This document shows, piece by piece, positions 1 through 6,647 of a stretch of DNA of 42,530 nt. The stretch comes from Bacteroidales bacterium. Lineage in GTDB: Bacteria > Bacteroidota > Bacteroidia > Bacteroidales > WCHB1-69. The notes below the pieces were generated by a model, which made no database searches, was not told the origin of the DNA, and saw only the letters and a list, made by a program, of their open reading frames with translations. The position numbers and the translations under genes were made by a program. Position 1 is the first letter of the stretch; every line of letters begins with the position of its first letter. The stretch is from positions 1 to 42,530 of the forward strand of contig JAFZZT010000043.1 of the NCBI GenBank assembly GCA_017615595.1. The letters are read 5' to 3'.

Positions 1-21
1 GCCCGCTGACGCGACCACCCC

Positions 22-574
22 TCACTTTTTGCTACTGTGCCTATTATTCCGTAACTTGGCCATTTTCTCACTGAAACCGCCATGATCTAGAAAGTCCCTC
101 TCCAAGCGCTTGAGCTGCCTGAACAGTAAAAAATCTGCTTGCTTGATGAGCACAATGCACATGTTGGCGATGGTTTCTGGCGGGCGAGTTTGAGCAAGAT
201 TCATAAAAAAAAGCCGCATCGTTGTGCACCCGACCCAAATTCCGCATGGCTTCCCACTCAACAGAACGTTCTTCCCATTGGCGATGACCTCGTGTTTTCA
301 GGTAATCTTCGTAATCCTCCAGCAATTCCTGGAGGCTCGCCTTGGCCACATTTACGAGCCGTATTTCCGTCTTGGCGCTGGTAACACTTGCCGCACAACC
401 TTCTATGATGTTTTGCTTGCCCGAACGGGCAGCCTGTAGCATTTGGTCTTTTGTGCGGTCATTATATCGTATATAACGCTCCACAAAATAATAAGTCAGA
501 CAATAAATTACATCTGCCTTCTGGTAGCTGAGCAACCTCTTGTAGTTGCCTCTTCGGGATATTAATTCTTCCAT
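22..574 (-). pseudogene. Four-helix-bundle protein (23S rRNA intervening-sequence-like family), frameshifted
   Basis: The first frame starts at 574 and reads about 124 residues of a four-helix-bundle protein; conserved-looking pieces are the KADVIYCLTYYF helix, DQMLQAARSGKQNIIEG and the LLEDYEDYL helix. It then runs off into unrelated sequence. The rest of the protein, from MNLAQTRPPETIAN to GGFSEKMAKLR, is read in another minus frame that stops at 22. The switch falls in a run of eight A on the plus strand (205-212); seven would join the frames into one protein of about 183 residues. I know this family as small proteins of unproven function, related to those encoded in 23S rRNA intervening sequences and common as solo genes in Bacteroidetes. 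A TAnnTTTG box lies just upstream at 599-606. Either the gene is broken, or the homopolymer slips (phase variation), or the base is a sequencing error; the sequence alone cannot decide. Confidence 0.75.
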
Positions 575-598
575 ATCTTACGTTTTCTAATCCTGCCG

Positions 599-606
599 CA
601 AAGATA
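599..606 (-). promoter_or_regulatory. -7 promoter box for the four-helix-bundle gene
   Basis: The minus strand reads TATCTTTG followed by C, matching the Bacteroidetes box TAnnTTTG. It lies 25 bases upstream of the start codon at 574, giving a leader of roughly 18 bases. An intact promoter argues that the frameshifted gene is recent damage, a switch, or a sequencing error. Confidence 0.7.
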
Positions 607-811
607 ATATTTTTTTGCAACATATTGATTACCAATGTGTTTTAACTATTGTTTGTTAAAATTGGTGTTTTGTATCATCCTTGCATGACAAGGGCTTGTA
701 TTGATTAAGAAAAGGTTGTAAGACACGACACCACAGGTGCAGGTCGGTATCTGCTGGAAATAAATACGCGCAAAAGCTAATCTAAAGTGGTTCCATCATT
801 ATGATTTTTAT

Positions 812-819
812 TATTTTTG
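812..819 (+). promoter_or_regulatory. -7 promoter box in the 575-1124 intergenic region
   Basis: TATTTTTG followed by C is a perfect TAnnTTTG match. Initiation would be near 826, upstream of the long hairpin region 947-1088 and of the restriction-modification genes. It is the only perfect plus-strand match I found between 607 and 1124. It is therefore the best candidate for driving the structured RNA, the restriction-modification mRNA, or both. Confidence 0.6.
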
Positions 820-940
820 CAGCGATTTTTGACATAAGCTAAAAACCTTATAAACCATATTTTTTAATAGTAATTAATTTGAAAGATAGAAAGATAAAGT
901 AATTTTAATAGTAATAATCATAGCGTTTGCTATTTATTCG

Positions 941-1088
941 GCACTGCTCTGAAACGTCGGAAATTTCAAGAAGTAAAAGTTGCGAATAAGTTTGTAAACG
1001 TCTGCGCATTGCGTGGATGTGGACTTATCAACTTTTACGGGCACCGACGGCCTCAGAGCGTGGATAAGAAAACTTCCACGCTTTTTTT
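941..1088 (+). ncRNA. Long rod-like structured RNA ending in a terminator; 6S-like candidate or leader attenuator
   Basis: Three nested complementary blocks build one long rod. CTCTGA (947-952) pairs with TCAGAG (1053-1058), CGTCGG (955-960) with CCGACG (1044-1049), and GTAAAAGTTG (973-982) with CAACTTTTAC (1029-1038). It extends through ATAAG/CTTAT (986-990 with 1024-1028). An apical stem around 998-1020 closes on a three-base loop with some G-U pairs. Between the second and third blocks lies an asymmetric internal loop (961-972 against 1039-1043). A rod with a central bubble is the general shape of 6S RNA, and Bacteroidales have their own divergent 6S family; that assignment is inference. 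The element ends in the terminator at 1058-1088, which shares one base with the outer stem. No promoter is obvious between here and the restriction gene, so a leader/attenuator role is the main alternative. The 5' end is uncertain. Confidence 0.5.
1058..1088 (+). terminator. Rho-independent terminator before the restriction-modification genes
   Basis: GCGTGGA (1058-1064) and TCCACGC (1075-1081) form a perfect 7-bp stem followed directly by seven T (1082-1088). It lies 36 bases before the first start codon of the restriction gene. It would end the structured RNA, or act as an attenuator for the downstream pair. Confidence 0.75.
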
Positions 1089-1124
1089 GAGTCCTGAACC
1101 GCCTGTATGCTGGATGATAAGTAA

Positions 1125-1997
1125 ATGCTTCAAAAAGAAATGCGCATGTGGACCATTCAAGATGAAGTAAACTTCTTCAATTACGCCATCAATTTGTCAA
1201 GTATTGAAAATTTGATGGTTAACATTAGAGGCAAATATTTTGCCTTTCAACCTAAAAATGATGATGCTAAAGTAAACACTCCCCAAGCACGAAACAGTTT
1301 CATTGGTTCAACTACTGAAAAATGGTGTAAGGAATTGTTTTCTCAAATTGCAAGACAAAACAATCTTTATGCCGTCAATGGTGTTGTATGTGAGGAGATC
1401 GGATTAACTCGTCAAAGTGCTGCCGACCTAGCCTTTTGTTCATCTCCAAGTACGATTCAAAGGCCTGAAAACATTAAGTTAATATTTGAAATTAAAATGG
1501 GAATAGTGAACAACTATTTCTATGACGACAATGCCGATTTTGTTTTCTGTGGGGATTATACAACTCACAAAGGGAACCCTTCTCTGCTTCGCTCTGATAG
1601 TATGTTAAAGGCTATCGGAAAATCCATCAACTTAAGAGTTGATAGTTCTAAAGCAAAAAAAATACCTATTATCATCCTTGGAAATTCCCCCATCACTTCA
1701 AGTTATGTTAAAAAGGTTGATTGTTTGAAACAAAGTGGTGTTATACAGAAATTTATCTCTCTTTATCCAAACCCTACGAGCAACAGTTTCATACGTGAGA
1801 CACCTGAAAAAGGATTTGAGACATACGATTCTCCTAATCAGATTGAGACTTTCATTTCCAACATTCTTAATGCAAACATGAACTACTTTAGTTCAATGAT
1901 GAGCAACGAAAAATTGGGGCGTCTTATATCTATTGCGAGTCAGGAAGCTTCTGATGAGTTAAGAGGGCAACGTTTTATTGAAATGCTGAATGTATGA
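1125..1997 (+). CDS. Putative type II restriction endonuclease (PD-(D/E)XK fold)
   Basis: This 290-residue protein is of a kind I do not recognise by sequence to a named enzyme. Its position directly before a DNA methyltransferase, with an ATGA overlap at 1994-1997, makes it the probable restriction partner. A plausible PD-(D/E)XK active site is visible: Asp101 in SAADLAF, then Glu122 and Lys124 in IFEIK about 20 residues on, with a glutamate-bearing helix (EKWCKELF) upstream. It would cut DNA at the site protected by the neighbour. No helicase or specificity domain is present, so a simple type II system fits best. Alternative starts are Met6 (1140) and Met8 (1146). Base composition is visibly AT-richer than the flanking housekeeping genes, suggesting transfer. 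No controller (C) protein gene is nearby. Cleavage activity and recognition site are unknown. Confidence 0.7.
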   Translation: MLQKEMRMWTIQDEVNFFNYAINLSSIENLMVNIRGKYFAFQPKNDDAKVNTPQARNSFIGSTTEKWCKELFSQIARQNNLYAVNGVVCEEIGLTRQSAADLAFCSSPSTIQRPENIKLIFEIKMGIVNNYFYDDNADFVFCGDYTTHKGNPSLLRSDSMLKAIGKSINLRVDSSKAKKIPIIILGNSPITSSYVKKVDCLKQSGVIQKFISLYPNPTSNSFIRETPEKGFETYDSPNQIETFISNILNANMNYFSSMMSNEKLGRLISIASQEASDELRGQRFIEMLNV

Positions 1998-2866
1998 GAA
2001 AAAGTACTGAAACCTCATCATTTGGCGTTTCTGCCAGAGAGGGCCATAATGCTGAAAAATTTTACCAATCCAACCTATACAATGGTATCAATTTGGTGGA
2101 AATCACTGATACAAATGTCAATTCTATCAGTAACGAAATCATCAATAACATTTTCCAACACACTGCTGAGAACATGTATGAACTACCCGACAATTCTGTC
2201 CATTTGATGATTACGTCACCTCCATATAATGTCACAAAAGAATACGATCAAAACCTTACACTTAATCAGTACCTTCAATTGATTGAAAAAGTTATGAGAG
2301 AAACATATCGTGTTCTTATCAATGGTGGCAGAGCATGTGTTAACATCGCCAATGTGGGAAGAAAACCTTATATTCCTCTGTCAGATCATATTGGCAGAAT
2401 TATGACAGATATAGGGTTTAACAACAGAGGACAAATAATCTGGGACAAGGCGGCTTCAGCAGGTGGATCATGTGCTTGGGGAAGTTGGCAAAGCGCTTCG
2501 AATCCTAGTCTAAGAGATGTTCACGAATACATTTTAGTGTTCAGCAAAGGAAATCTAAAAAGAACAAAAGGTAAAGACACTATTCGCAAAGAAGATTTTT
2601 TAGAATGGACCAAAAGTATTTGGAAGATGAATACTGAAAGTGCCAAAAGAGTAAAGCATCCAGCTCCTTTTCCTGAAGAACTACCTCATAGACTTATTAA
2701 CCTGTATAGTTTTGAAAATGACATTGTGTTGGATCCTTTCATGGGTAGTGGGACAACCGCCGTCGCAGCTTTGAAAAACAAGCGAAATTTCATCGGATAT
2801 GACATTTCCGAGGAATATGTTAAAATAGCTTATGAAAGAATTGATTCCGTTGGACAATTGCTATAA
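1994..2866 (+). CDS. Type II DNA methyltransferase, beta-class, N4-cytosine or N6-adenine
   Basis: This SAM-dependent DNA methyltransferase has 290 residues. The catalytic motif TSPPYN (residues 74-79) comes first and the SAM-binding motif DPFMGSGTT (247-255) near the C-terminus, which is the beta-class order. SPPY rather than DPPY at the catalytic site is more typical of N4-cytosine enzymes, although SPPY N6-adenine enzymes exist. A further motif, IGYDISEEY, follows the SAM loop. The gene overlaps the putative nuclease gene by four bases, suggesting translational coupling. Because the nuclease gene comes first, the cell may depend on coupling or on an internal promoter to keep methylation ahead of cutting. 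It modifies the host's own sites to protect them from the partner. It has the same AT-rich composition as the nuclease gene, so the two probably arrived together. Confidence 0.93.
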   Translation: MRKSTETSSFGVSAREGHNAEKFYQSNLYNGINLVEITDTNVNSISNEIINNIFQHTAENMYELPDNSVHLMITSPPYNVTKEYDQNLTLNQYLQLIEKVMRETYRVLINGGRACVNIANVGRKPYIPLSDHIGRIMTDIGFNNRGQIIWDKAASAGGSCAWGSWQSASNPSLRDVHEYILVFSKGNLKRTKGKDTIRKEDFLEWTKSIWKMNTESAKRVKHPAPFPEELPHRLINLYSFENDIVLDPFMGSGTTAVAALKNKRNFIGYDISEEYVKIAYERIDSVGQLL

Positions 2867-2895
2867 AATACTACAGATCAACAAATCTGGTATCT

Positions 2896-3234
2896 TCACT
2901 CTTTCGGCACCCGTACATAGTGCGGCATCTCCATTGGGATGGGCATCGAGAGCTCAATGTAGCCGGCAAACTCGCCGTCCTGGAACCAAGGTGCCTGATA
3001 GATGAGCTTCTTGATGCCGTTCTTCTCGATGGTGTAAGCATTCACATTGTGGTTCTGGAGCATCTCAGCCAGCTTGGTACGGGCAGGCTCTGGGTGGCAG
3101 TCCAGGAGGTTGTTGCCGATAATCTGCTGACCGTGACTGAGCACATTCACGGCCATCTCATTCATTTCCAAAATCTTGCCATCCTTGTCACAGATGGTGA
3201 CGGAATAGGGCGCTTCGTTGAAATATTCAAGCAT
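2896..3234 (-). CDS. Small single-domain PAS protein
   Basis: This is a 112-residue protein made almost entirely of one PAS domain. PAS features seen are the start FNEAPYSVTICDKDGKILEMNEMAV, the central IIGNNLLDCHPEP, and the late strand IYQAPWFQDGEFAGYIEL. PAS domains bind small ligands, haem or flavin and act as sensors. Here no kinase, cyclase or DNA-binding domain is attached, so it may sense alone or bind a partner. It is cytosolic, with no signal peptide. It lies convergent to the methyltransferase gene and divergent from the MATE gene, with its own promoter box at 3271-3278. The ligand is unknown. Confidence 0.8.
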   Translation of the reverse strand: MLEYFNEAPYSVTICDKDGKILEMNEMAVNVLSHGQQIIGNNLLDCHPEPARTKLAEMLQNHNVNAYTIEKNGIKKLIYQAPWFQDGEFAGYIELSMPIPMEMPHYVRVPKE

Positions 3235-3270
3235 AGTGTCAATTCAATTATTGTGGTTTCTTTGATAGCG

Positions 3271-3278
3271 CAAAAGTA
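3271..3278 (-). promoter_or_regulatory. -7 promoter box for the PAS gene
   Basis: The minus strand reads TACTTTTG then C. It is 37 bases upstream of the start codon at 3234. Confidence 0.65.
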
Positions 3279-3405
3279 TAAAAAAGTCAGGAATAAGGCG
3301 ACAACTTGTACACGAAATCATGACTTCGGGTTTATCCAGCAAAATTATCCTCATCTTTTTCTGAAAAAGGCGATACCGCCAACAACTAACTTTTAGGAAA
3401 ATTTG

Positions 3406-3413
3406 TATTTTTG
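3406..3413 (+). promoter_or_regulatory. -7 promoter box for the MATE gene, decides its start
   Basis: TATTTTTG then C. Initiation about seven bases on falls near 3420, which rules out the in-frame TTG at 3419 and leaves ATG 3431 with a leader of only about ten bases. Confidence 0.7.
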
Positions 3414-3430
3414 CACCTTTGAAAAAAAGA

Positions 3431-4816
3431 ATGGCATTGGAGACAATCGACAAGACTAAAGAACTGGAAACTAAAGACATAGGTACTCTTCTGTGGACGT
3501 ATGCCTTGCCTGCTGTCATCAGCATGGTGATTGCCTCGCTGTACAATATCGCCGACCGTATCTTCATCGGCAACGGAGTAGGACCGCTGGCGATCGCCGG
3601 ACTGGTCATCACGATGCCGATCATGAACATCATCCACGCCTTCGGTGCGCTGGTCGGGGTGGGATCTGCCTCCCGCATGTCCATCGTGCTGGGTAAAAAG
3701 GACGTTAACTGGGCGGAGAACATCTTGGGCAACAGCATGATTCTCACGCTGGTATTAGGTGTGGTGGTGATCTTTTTCAGTTATCTCTTCATGGATAACA
3801 TCCTGATGAAGTTCGGAGCCACCGCCGACACGCTCCAGTATGCCCGCGAGTACATGCTGGTGATCCTGCCGGGCATGTTCCTGACCACCGTCACTTTCAA
3901 TCTGGCGGGTCTGATGCGCGCCTCCGGCTATCCGCTCAAATCGATGTTCGTCTTGGGCGGCGGCGCCATCCTGAACATCATCCTGGACCCTATCTTCATC
4001 TTCGGCTTCAAGTGGGGCATCGTGGGCGCCGCCGCTGCTTCCACCATCTCCATGTTCGTGACGGCTGTCGTCGCCGTCGCCCACTTCATCAACCCGAAGT
4101 CGTTCATCCACTTTAAGAAGCACGCTTGGAAGCCCAGAGGCTATATCTTCAAGAATATCACCATGATAGGTCTCAGCCCTTTCCTGATGAATGTGGCTGC
4201 CGCCGGCGTGGTGGGCATCATCAACCAGCAATTGCTGACCTACGGCGGTGACTTTGCCGTGGGCGCCTGCGGACTTGTCAACACCTACGGCAACCTGCTT
4301 GTGTTGCTCATCATCGGCATCTGCCAAGGCATGCAGCCCATCGCCGGCTACAACTACGGCGCCGACCATCCCGAGCGCCTCAAAGCCGTGTTCCTGCTCA
4401 CCATGAAGATCACGGTCCTTGTCGGACTCGTGGGCAGTGTCATCTCCTGTATCTTCCCGTACTACATGATGCGTGTCTTCACGGCCGACCAAGACATGAT
4501 CCGGATAGCCATCCCCGCCACGCGCTTCATGATGGTGATGTTCCCCTTGATCGGTTTCACCATCACCAACTCCAACTTCTTCCAGTCCATCGACAAGCCT
4601 TGGATTGCCATCACCACCAGTCTTTCCCGCCAGGTGCTCTTCTTGGTGCCGATGAGTTTCATCATCCCGATCTTGTTTGAAAGAGCCGGGGGCAACGGAC
4701 TGACAGGTGTCTGGGTAGCCGCCACCCTTTCCGACGTTTGTGGCGCGGTGCTGGCCGCCATCCTGCTGTTCACCCAACGGAAAGTATTCTCTGTAAAGGC
4801 TTCGGAATTAAATTAG
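3431..4816 (+). CDS. MATE family multidrug efflux transporter
   Basis: This 461-residue inner-membrane antiporter belongs to the MATE/MatE family, which exports cationic drugs or other small molecules in exchange for Na+ or H+. About twelve hydrophobic segments are arranged as two similar halves; family-like stretches include the N-terminal LLWTYALPAVISMVIASLYNIADRIFIGNGVG and, in the second half, GICQGMQPIAGYNYGA. Length matches the family (about 450 residues). The open frame extends to a TTG at 3419, but the promoter box at 3406-3413 makes ATG 3431 the realistic start. It stands alone, divergent from the PAS gene. No terminator is obvious before the tRNA promoter at 4848. The substrate cannot be told from sequence. 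Confidence 0.95.
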   Translation: MALETIDKTKELETKDIGTLLWTYALPAVISMVIASLYNIADRIFIGNGVGPLAIAGLVITMPIMNIIHAFGALVGVGSASRMSIVLGKKDVNWAENILGNSMILTLVLGVVVIFFSYLFMDNILMKFGATADTLQYAREYMLVILPGMFLTTVTFNLAGLMRASGYPLKSMFVLGGGAILNIILDPIFIFGFKWGIVGAAAASTISMFVTAVVAVAHFINPKSFIHFKKHAWKPRGYIFKNITMIGLSPFLMNVAAAGVVGIINQQLLTYGGDFAVGACGLVNTYGNLLVLLIIGICQGMQPIAGYNYGADHPERLKAVFLLTMKITVLVGLVGSVISCIFPYYMMRVFTADQDMIRIAIPATRFMMVMFPLIGFTITNSNFFQSIDKPWIAITTSLSRQVLFLVPMSFIIPILFERAGGNGLTGVWVAATLSDVCGAVLAAILLFTQRKVFSVKASELN

Positions 4817-4847
4817 CCCATCTGGTTAGAGATACCAAAAAAAAATA

Positions 4848-4855
4848 TACTTTTG
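4848..4855 (+). promoter_or_regulatory. -7 promoter box for tRNA-Ser
   Basis: TACTTTTG then C, 20 bases before the mature 5' end of the tRNA at 4876. Confidence 0.7.
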
Positions 4856-4875
4856 CGGCCTCAAAACCGAGACAC

Positions 4876-4962
4876 GGAAAGTTGGCCGAGTGGCTTAAGG
4901 CAGCGGTTTCGAAAACCGCCGTAGTGTCACAGCTACCGGGGGTTCGAATCCCTCACTTTCCG
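4876..4962 (+). tRNA. tRNA-Ser (anticodon CGA)
   Basis: The acceptor stem GGAAAGT (4876-4882) pairs with ACTTTCC (4955-4961), and G4962 is the discriminator. The anticodon stem is GCGGT/ACCGC with the seven-base loop TTCGAAA, giving CGA. A long variable arm, as expected for serine, and a T arm with TTCGAAT follow. No complete CCA is encoded. It has its own promoter and terminator. Confidence 0.97.
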
Positions 4963-4978
4963 CAGCTGAGAACTCCCA

Positions 4979-5010
4979 GGAGCATGCAATAGCATGCTCC
5001 TTTTTGTTTT
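4979..5010 (+). terminator. Terminator after tRNA-Ser
   Basis: GGAGCATGC (4979-4987) and GCATGCTCC (4992-5000) form a perfect 9-bp stem with loop AATA, followed by TTTTTGTTTT. Confidence 0.9.
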
Positions 5011-5011
5011 G

Positions 5012-5384
5012 AGTACCTTCGTTGACAGCTTGCTGGCATAAGAAGGGACGAAAAAACAAAATACAGGCGCAACATGGTTGCGACTGGGAGTTCGAAGATG
5101 CCAGGACGCCCGCGGCAGCGTAAGGGATATTTAATCCCTACCTTTGTCGAACGCTTGCGTTCGTAAAAAGGGATGGAAACAAAAAGTCATTGCGGAGCAA
5201 TGGTTTTTCTTGCCAGGACGCCCGCAGCAGCGCAAGGGATCTCCAATCCCTCACAGTACCTTCGTTGACAGCTTGCTGGCATAAGAAGGGACGAAAAACA
5301 AAAGACAAGCGCAACTCGGTTGCGACTGGGAGTTCGAAGATGCCCGGACGCCCGCGGCAGCGCAAGGGATCTACAATCCCTCAC
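5012..5384. repeat. Three imperfect tandem copies of a hairpin-rich repeat
   Basis: Copy 1 spans about 5012-5140 and copy 3 about 5255-5384; they are nearly identical over about 129 bases. Copy 2 (about 5141-5254) is more diverged and lacks the segment CTGGGAGTTCGAAGATG, but keeps the same order of elements. Each copy has a CTTG-loop hairpin, a CATAAGAAGGGACG-like spacer, a second hairpin with a three-base loop, the block GGACGCCCGC, and a third hairpin AGGGAT/ATCCCT. Stems of hairpins 1 and 2 differ between copies but still pair (for example CGCAAC/GTTGCG against CATTGC/GCAATG). No convincing protein is encoded. It sits between the tRNA-Ser terminator and the DUF975 gene. I do not recognise it as a named element; a dispersed structured repeat or RNA is inference. 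Confidence 0.85.
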
Positions 5385-5474
5385 CCACCCCATCCCGCCC
5401 TCAAGTTGTGGTAGTATAAAATAACATGGTATAACCAACCAAAAATCCCCTGAAAAGGGTATGAGGATTTTTAT

Positions 5475-5482
5475 TATTTTAG
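5475..5482 (+). promoter_or_regulatory. Possible -7 promoter box for the DUF975 gene
   Basis: TATTTTAG differs from TAnnTTTG at one position and lies 56 bases upstream of the start at 5538. This is weaker than the other boxes in the window. Confidence 0.4.
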
Positions 5483-5537
5483 CCGCCGTAAATGATGTAG
5501 GGCATAATCCTCTCATTCCTCCTATAAAAACACCAAT

Positions 5538-6233
5538 ATGATCAACTCCGAAATAAGAAAAGCAGCCCTCGCAGCACTGAAGGGAAAATGGTGGTCCTTT
5601 GCGGGACTCACCTTCGTTTACATGCTCGTCTCCTCCATCATCGCAGGATGCGTGTACATGGCCCGCACCATCCTGACGGCTGGTTTCCAACAAGGAAACT
5701 ATAGCACATGGGCCATCATTCTGTACATCGTGCTCATGGTCGCCTCCATCGCCGTCTATCCGATGAACTACGGCTTCTACGTGGCACACCTCGCCTCGGC
5801 ACGGGAGGACGACCTCGCCGACCCCGCCCTGATCTTCGTCGGCTACAAACGATTCTGGTTCTTCGTGGGATTCCAGCTGCTCATGAACATCATCATCGGC
5901 TTCGGCTTCATGATCCTCATCGTCCCCGGCGTCATCATGGCCTTGGCTTACGCCCTCTGGGCCTTCGTCGCCCACGACCACCCCGAACTTTCCATTACAG
6001 AGCTGCTGGCCCGAAGCCGCCTGCTCATGCAAGGACACAAAGGCGACCTACTCCTGCTCTGGCTGAATTTTATCTTATGGGTCATCCTGTCTCTATGCAC
6101 CTTGGGCATCGCCCTCTTATTCGTCATACCTTATATATATATGGCCACCTATTTCTTCTACGAAAACATCCGATACGAACTGGACGATGAACCCCTGCCA
6201 GACGAAAAGTCCCAGCAGGAAGAGACATTTTAA
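5538..6233 (+). CDS. DUF975-like integral membrane protein
   Basis: This 231-residue membrane protein has about four to six hydrophobic segments: around residues 18-42, 58-80, 108-138 and two near 165-205. The N-terminal EIRKAALAALKGKWW helix before the first membrane segment, the central ILIVPGVIMALAYALWAFV and the acidic C-terminal tail fit DUF975-type proteins. Their function is unknown; some are linked by neighbourhood to envelope stress or transport. It stands alone between the tandem repeats and a shared terminator. ATG 5538 is used; a possible promoter box with one mismatch lies at 5475-5482. There is no signal peptide and no enzyme motif. Confidence 0.75.
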   Translation: MINSEIRKAALAALKGKWWSFAGLTFVYMLVSSIIAGCVYMARTILTAGFQQGNYSTWAIILYIVLMVASIAVYPMNYGFYVAHLASAREDDLADPALIFVGYKRFWFFVGFQLLMNIIIGFGFMILIVPGVIMALAYALWAFVAHDHPELSITELLARSRLLMQGHKGDLLLLWLNFILWVILSLCTLGIALLFVIPYIYMATYFFYENIRYELDDEPLPDEKSQQEETF

Positions 6234-6240
6234 ACAATAA

Positions 6241-6276
6241 AAAAAGGATGTTCCCATTGAGAAACATCCTTTTTTC
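6241..6276. terminator. Bidirectional terminator between the DUF975 gene and tRNA-Arg
   Basis: GGATGTT and AACATCC form a stem with an ATTGAG-type loop, flanked by A-rich sequence on the left and T-rich sequence on the right. It can therefore end the plus-strand gene and the minus-strand tRNA. Confidence 0.85.
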
Positions 6277-6282
6277 TTTTGG

Positions 6283-6356
6283 TGACCCCTGCAGGATTCA
6301 AACCTGCAACCTTTTGATCCGTAGTCAAATACTCTATTCAGTTGAGCTAAGGGGCC
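6283..6356 (-). tRNA. tRNA-Arg (anticodon ACG)
   Basis: On the minus strand GGCCCCT (6356-6350) pairs with AGGGGTC (6290-6284), and A6283 is the discriminator. The next three bases read CCA (6282-6280), so the tail appears encoded. The anticodon stem TTTGA/TCAAA holds the loop CTACGGA, giving ACG. The T arm carries GTTTGAAT. Confidence 0.96.
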
Positions 6357-6373
6357 ATGCTTGAAAGAGCGTG

Positions 6374-6381
6374 CAAAAATA
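6374..6381 (-). promoter_or_regulatory. -7 promoter box for tRNA-Arg
   Basis: The minus strand reads TATTTTTG then C, 18 bases upstream of the mature 5' end at 6356. Confidence 0.65.
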
Positions 6382-6451
6382 CATTTTTTTCATTATCATC
6401 ATGCATCTTCAAAAAAAATTTTTTTCCTGGTGAAAGTATTTAAAAAAAGTG

Positions 6452-6459
6452 TATTTTTG
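6452..6459 (+). promoter_or_regulatory. -7 promoter box for tRNA-Gln
   Basis: TATTTTTG then C, 24 bases before the tRNA at 6483. Confidence 0.7.
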
Positions 6460-6482
6460 CAGCCTCATTTGATGAAGGGAAT

Positions 6483-6553
6483 TGAGCTATGGTGTAACGG
6501 TAGCACTACAGATTTTGGTTCTGCCTGTGTAGGTTCGAATCCTGCTAGCTCAA
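6483..6553 (+). tRNA. tRNA-Gln (anticodon TTG)
   Basis: The acceptor TGAGCTA (6483-6489) pairs with TAGCTCA (6546-6552), and A6553 is the discriminator. The anticodon loop TTTTGGT between CAGA and TCTG gives TTG. The D arm contains AACGGTAG and the T arm GTAGG/CCTGC with loop TTCGAAT. CCA is not encoded. Confidence 0.96.
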
Positions 6554-6562
6554 CTGAAGGGA

Positions 6563-6589
6563 ACTCTCACCAGTGGTGGGGGTTTTTTT
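6563..6589 (+). terminator. Terminator after tRNA-Gln
   Basis: ACTCTCACC (6563-6571) and GGTGGGGGT (6575-6583) pair over nine positions including G-T pairs, with the loop AGT, then a T run to 6589. It separates the tRNA from nusA. Confidence 0.8.
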
Positions 6590-6647
6590 ATTATCATGCA
6601 AGAAAAGAATAATAGTAAAAAATAAGAACAAACAAAGCATTTAAACA

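Noticed and set aside
1125-2866. Type I, III or phage-defence multi-gene system at the left end
   Set aside because: Only one methyltransferase and one small partner are present; no helicase, specificity or further genes, so a simple type II pair is the most that can be supported.
2871-2893. Short inverted repeat CAGAT/ATCTG between the methyltransferase and PAS genes
   Set aside because: Only five pairs and no T run; chance cannot be excluded.
3419-3430. TTG start for the MATE gene at 3419
   Set aside because: The promoter box at 3406-3413 puts initiation at about 3420, so TTG would not be on the message; ATG 3431 fits.
3755-4777. Long minus-strand frame of 340 codons opposite the MATE gene
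   Set aside because: It is the antisense of a clear transporter gene, has a composition rich in His, Gly and Asp typical of shadow frames, and has no promoter.
4738-4992. 84-codon plus-strand frame covering tRNA-Ser
   Set aside because: It starts inside the MATE gene and runs through the tRNA and its terminator; no independent promoter.
5012-5384. Could the tandem repeats be a CRISPR array?
   Set aside because: Units are about 115-130 bases without short identical repeats separated by unique spacers, and no cas gene is near.
6361-6612. 83-codon plus-strand frame covering tRNA-Gln
   Set aside because: It includes the tRNA promoter, tRNA and terminator; not a protein.
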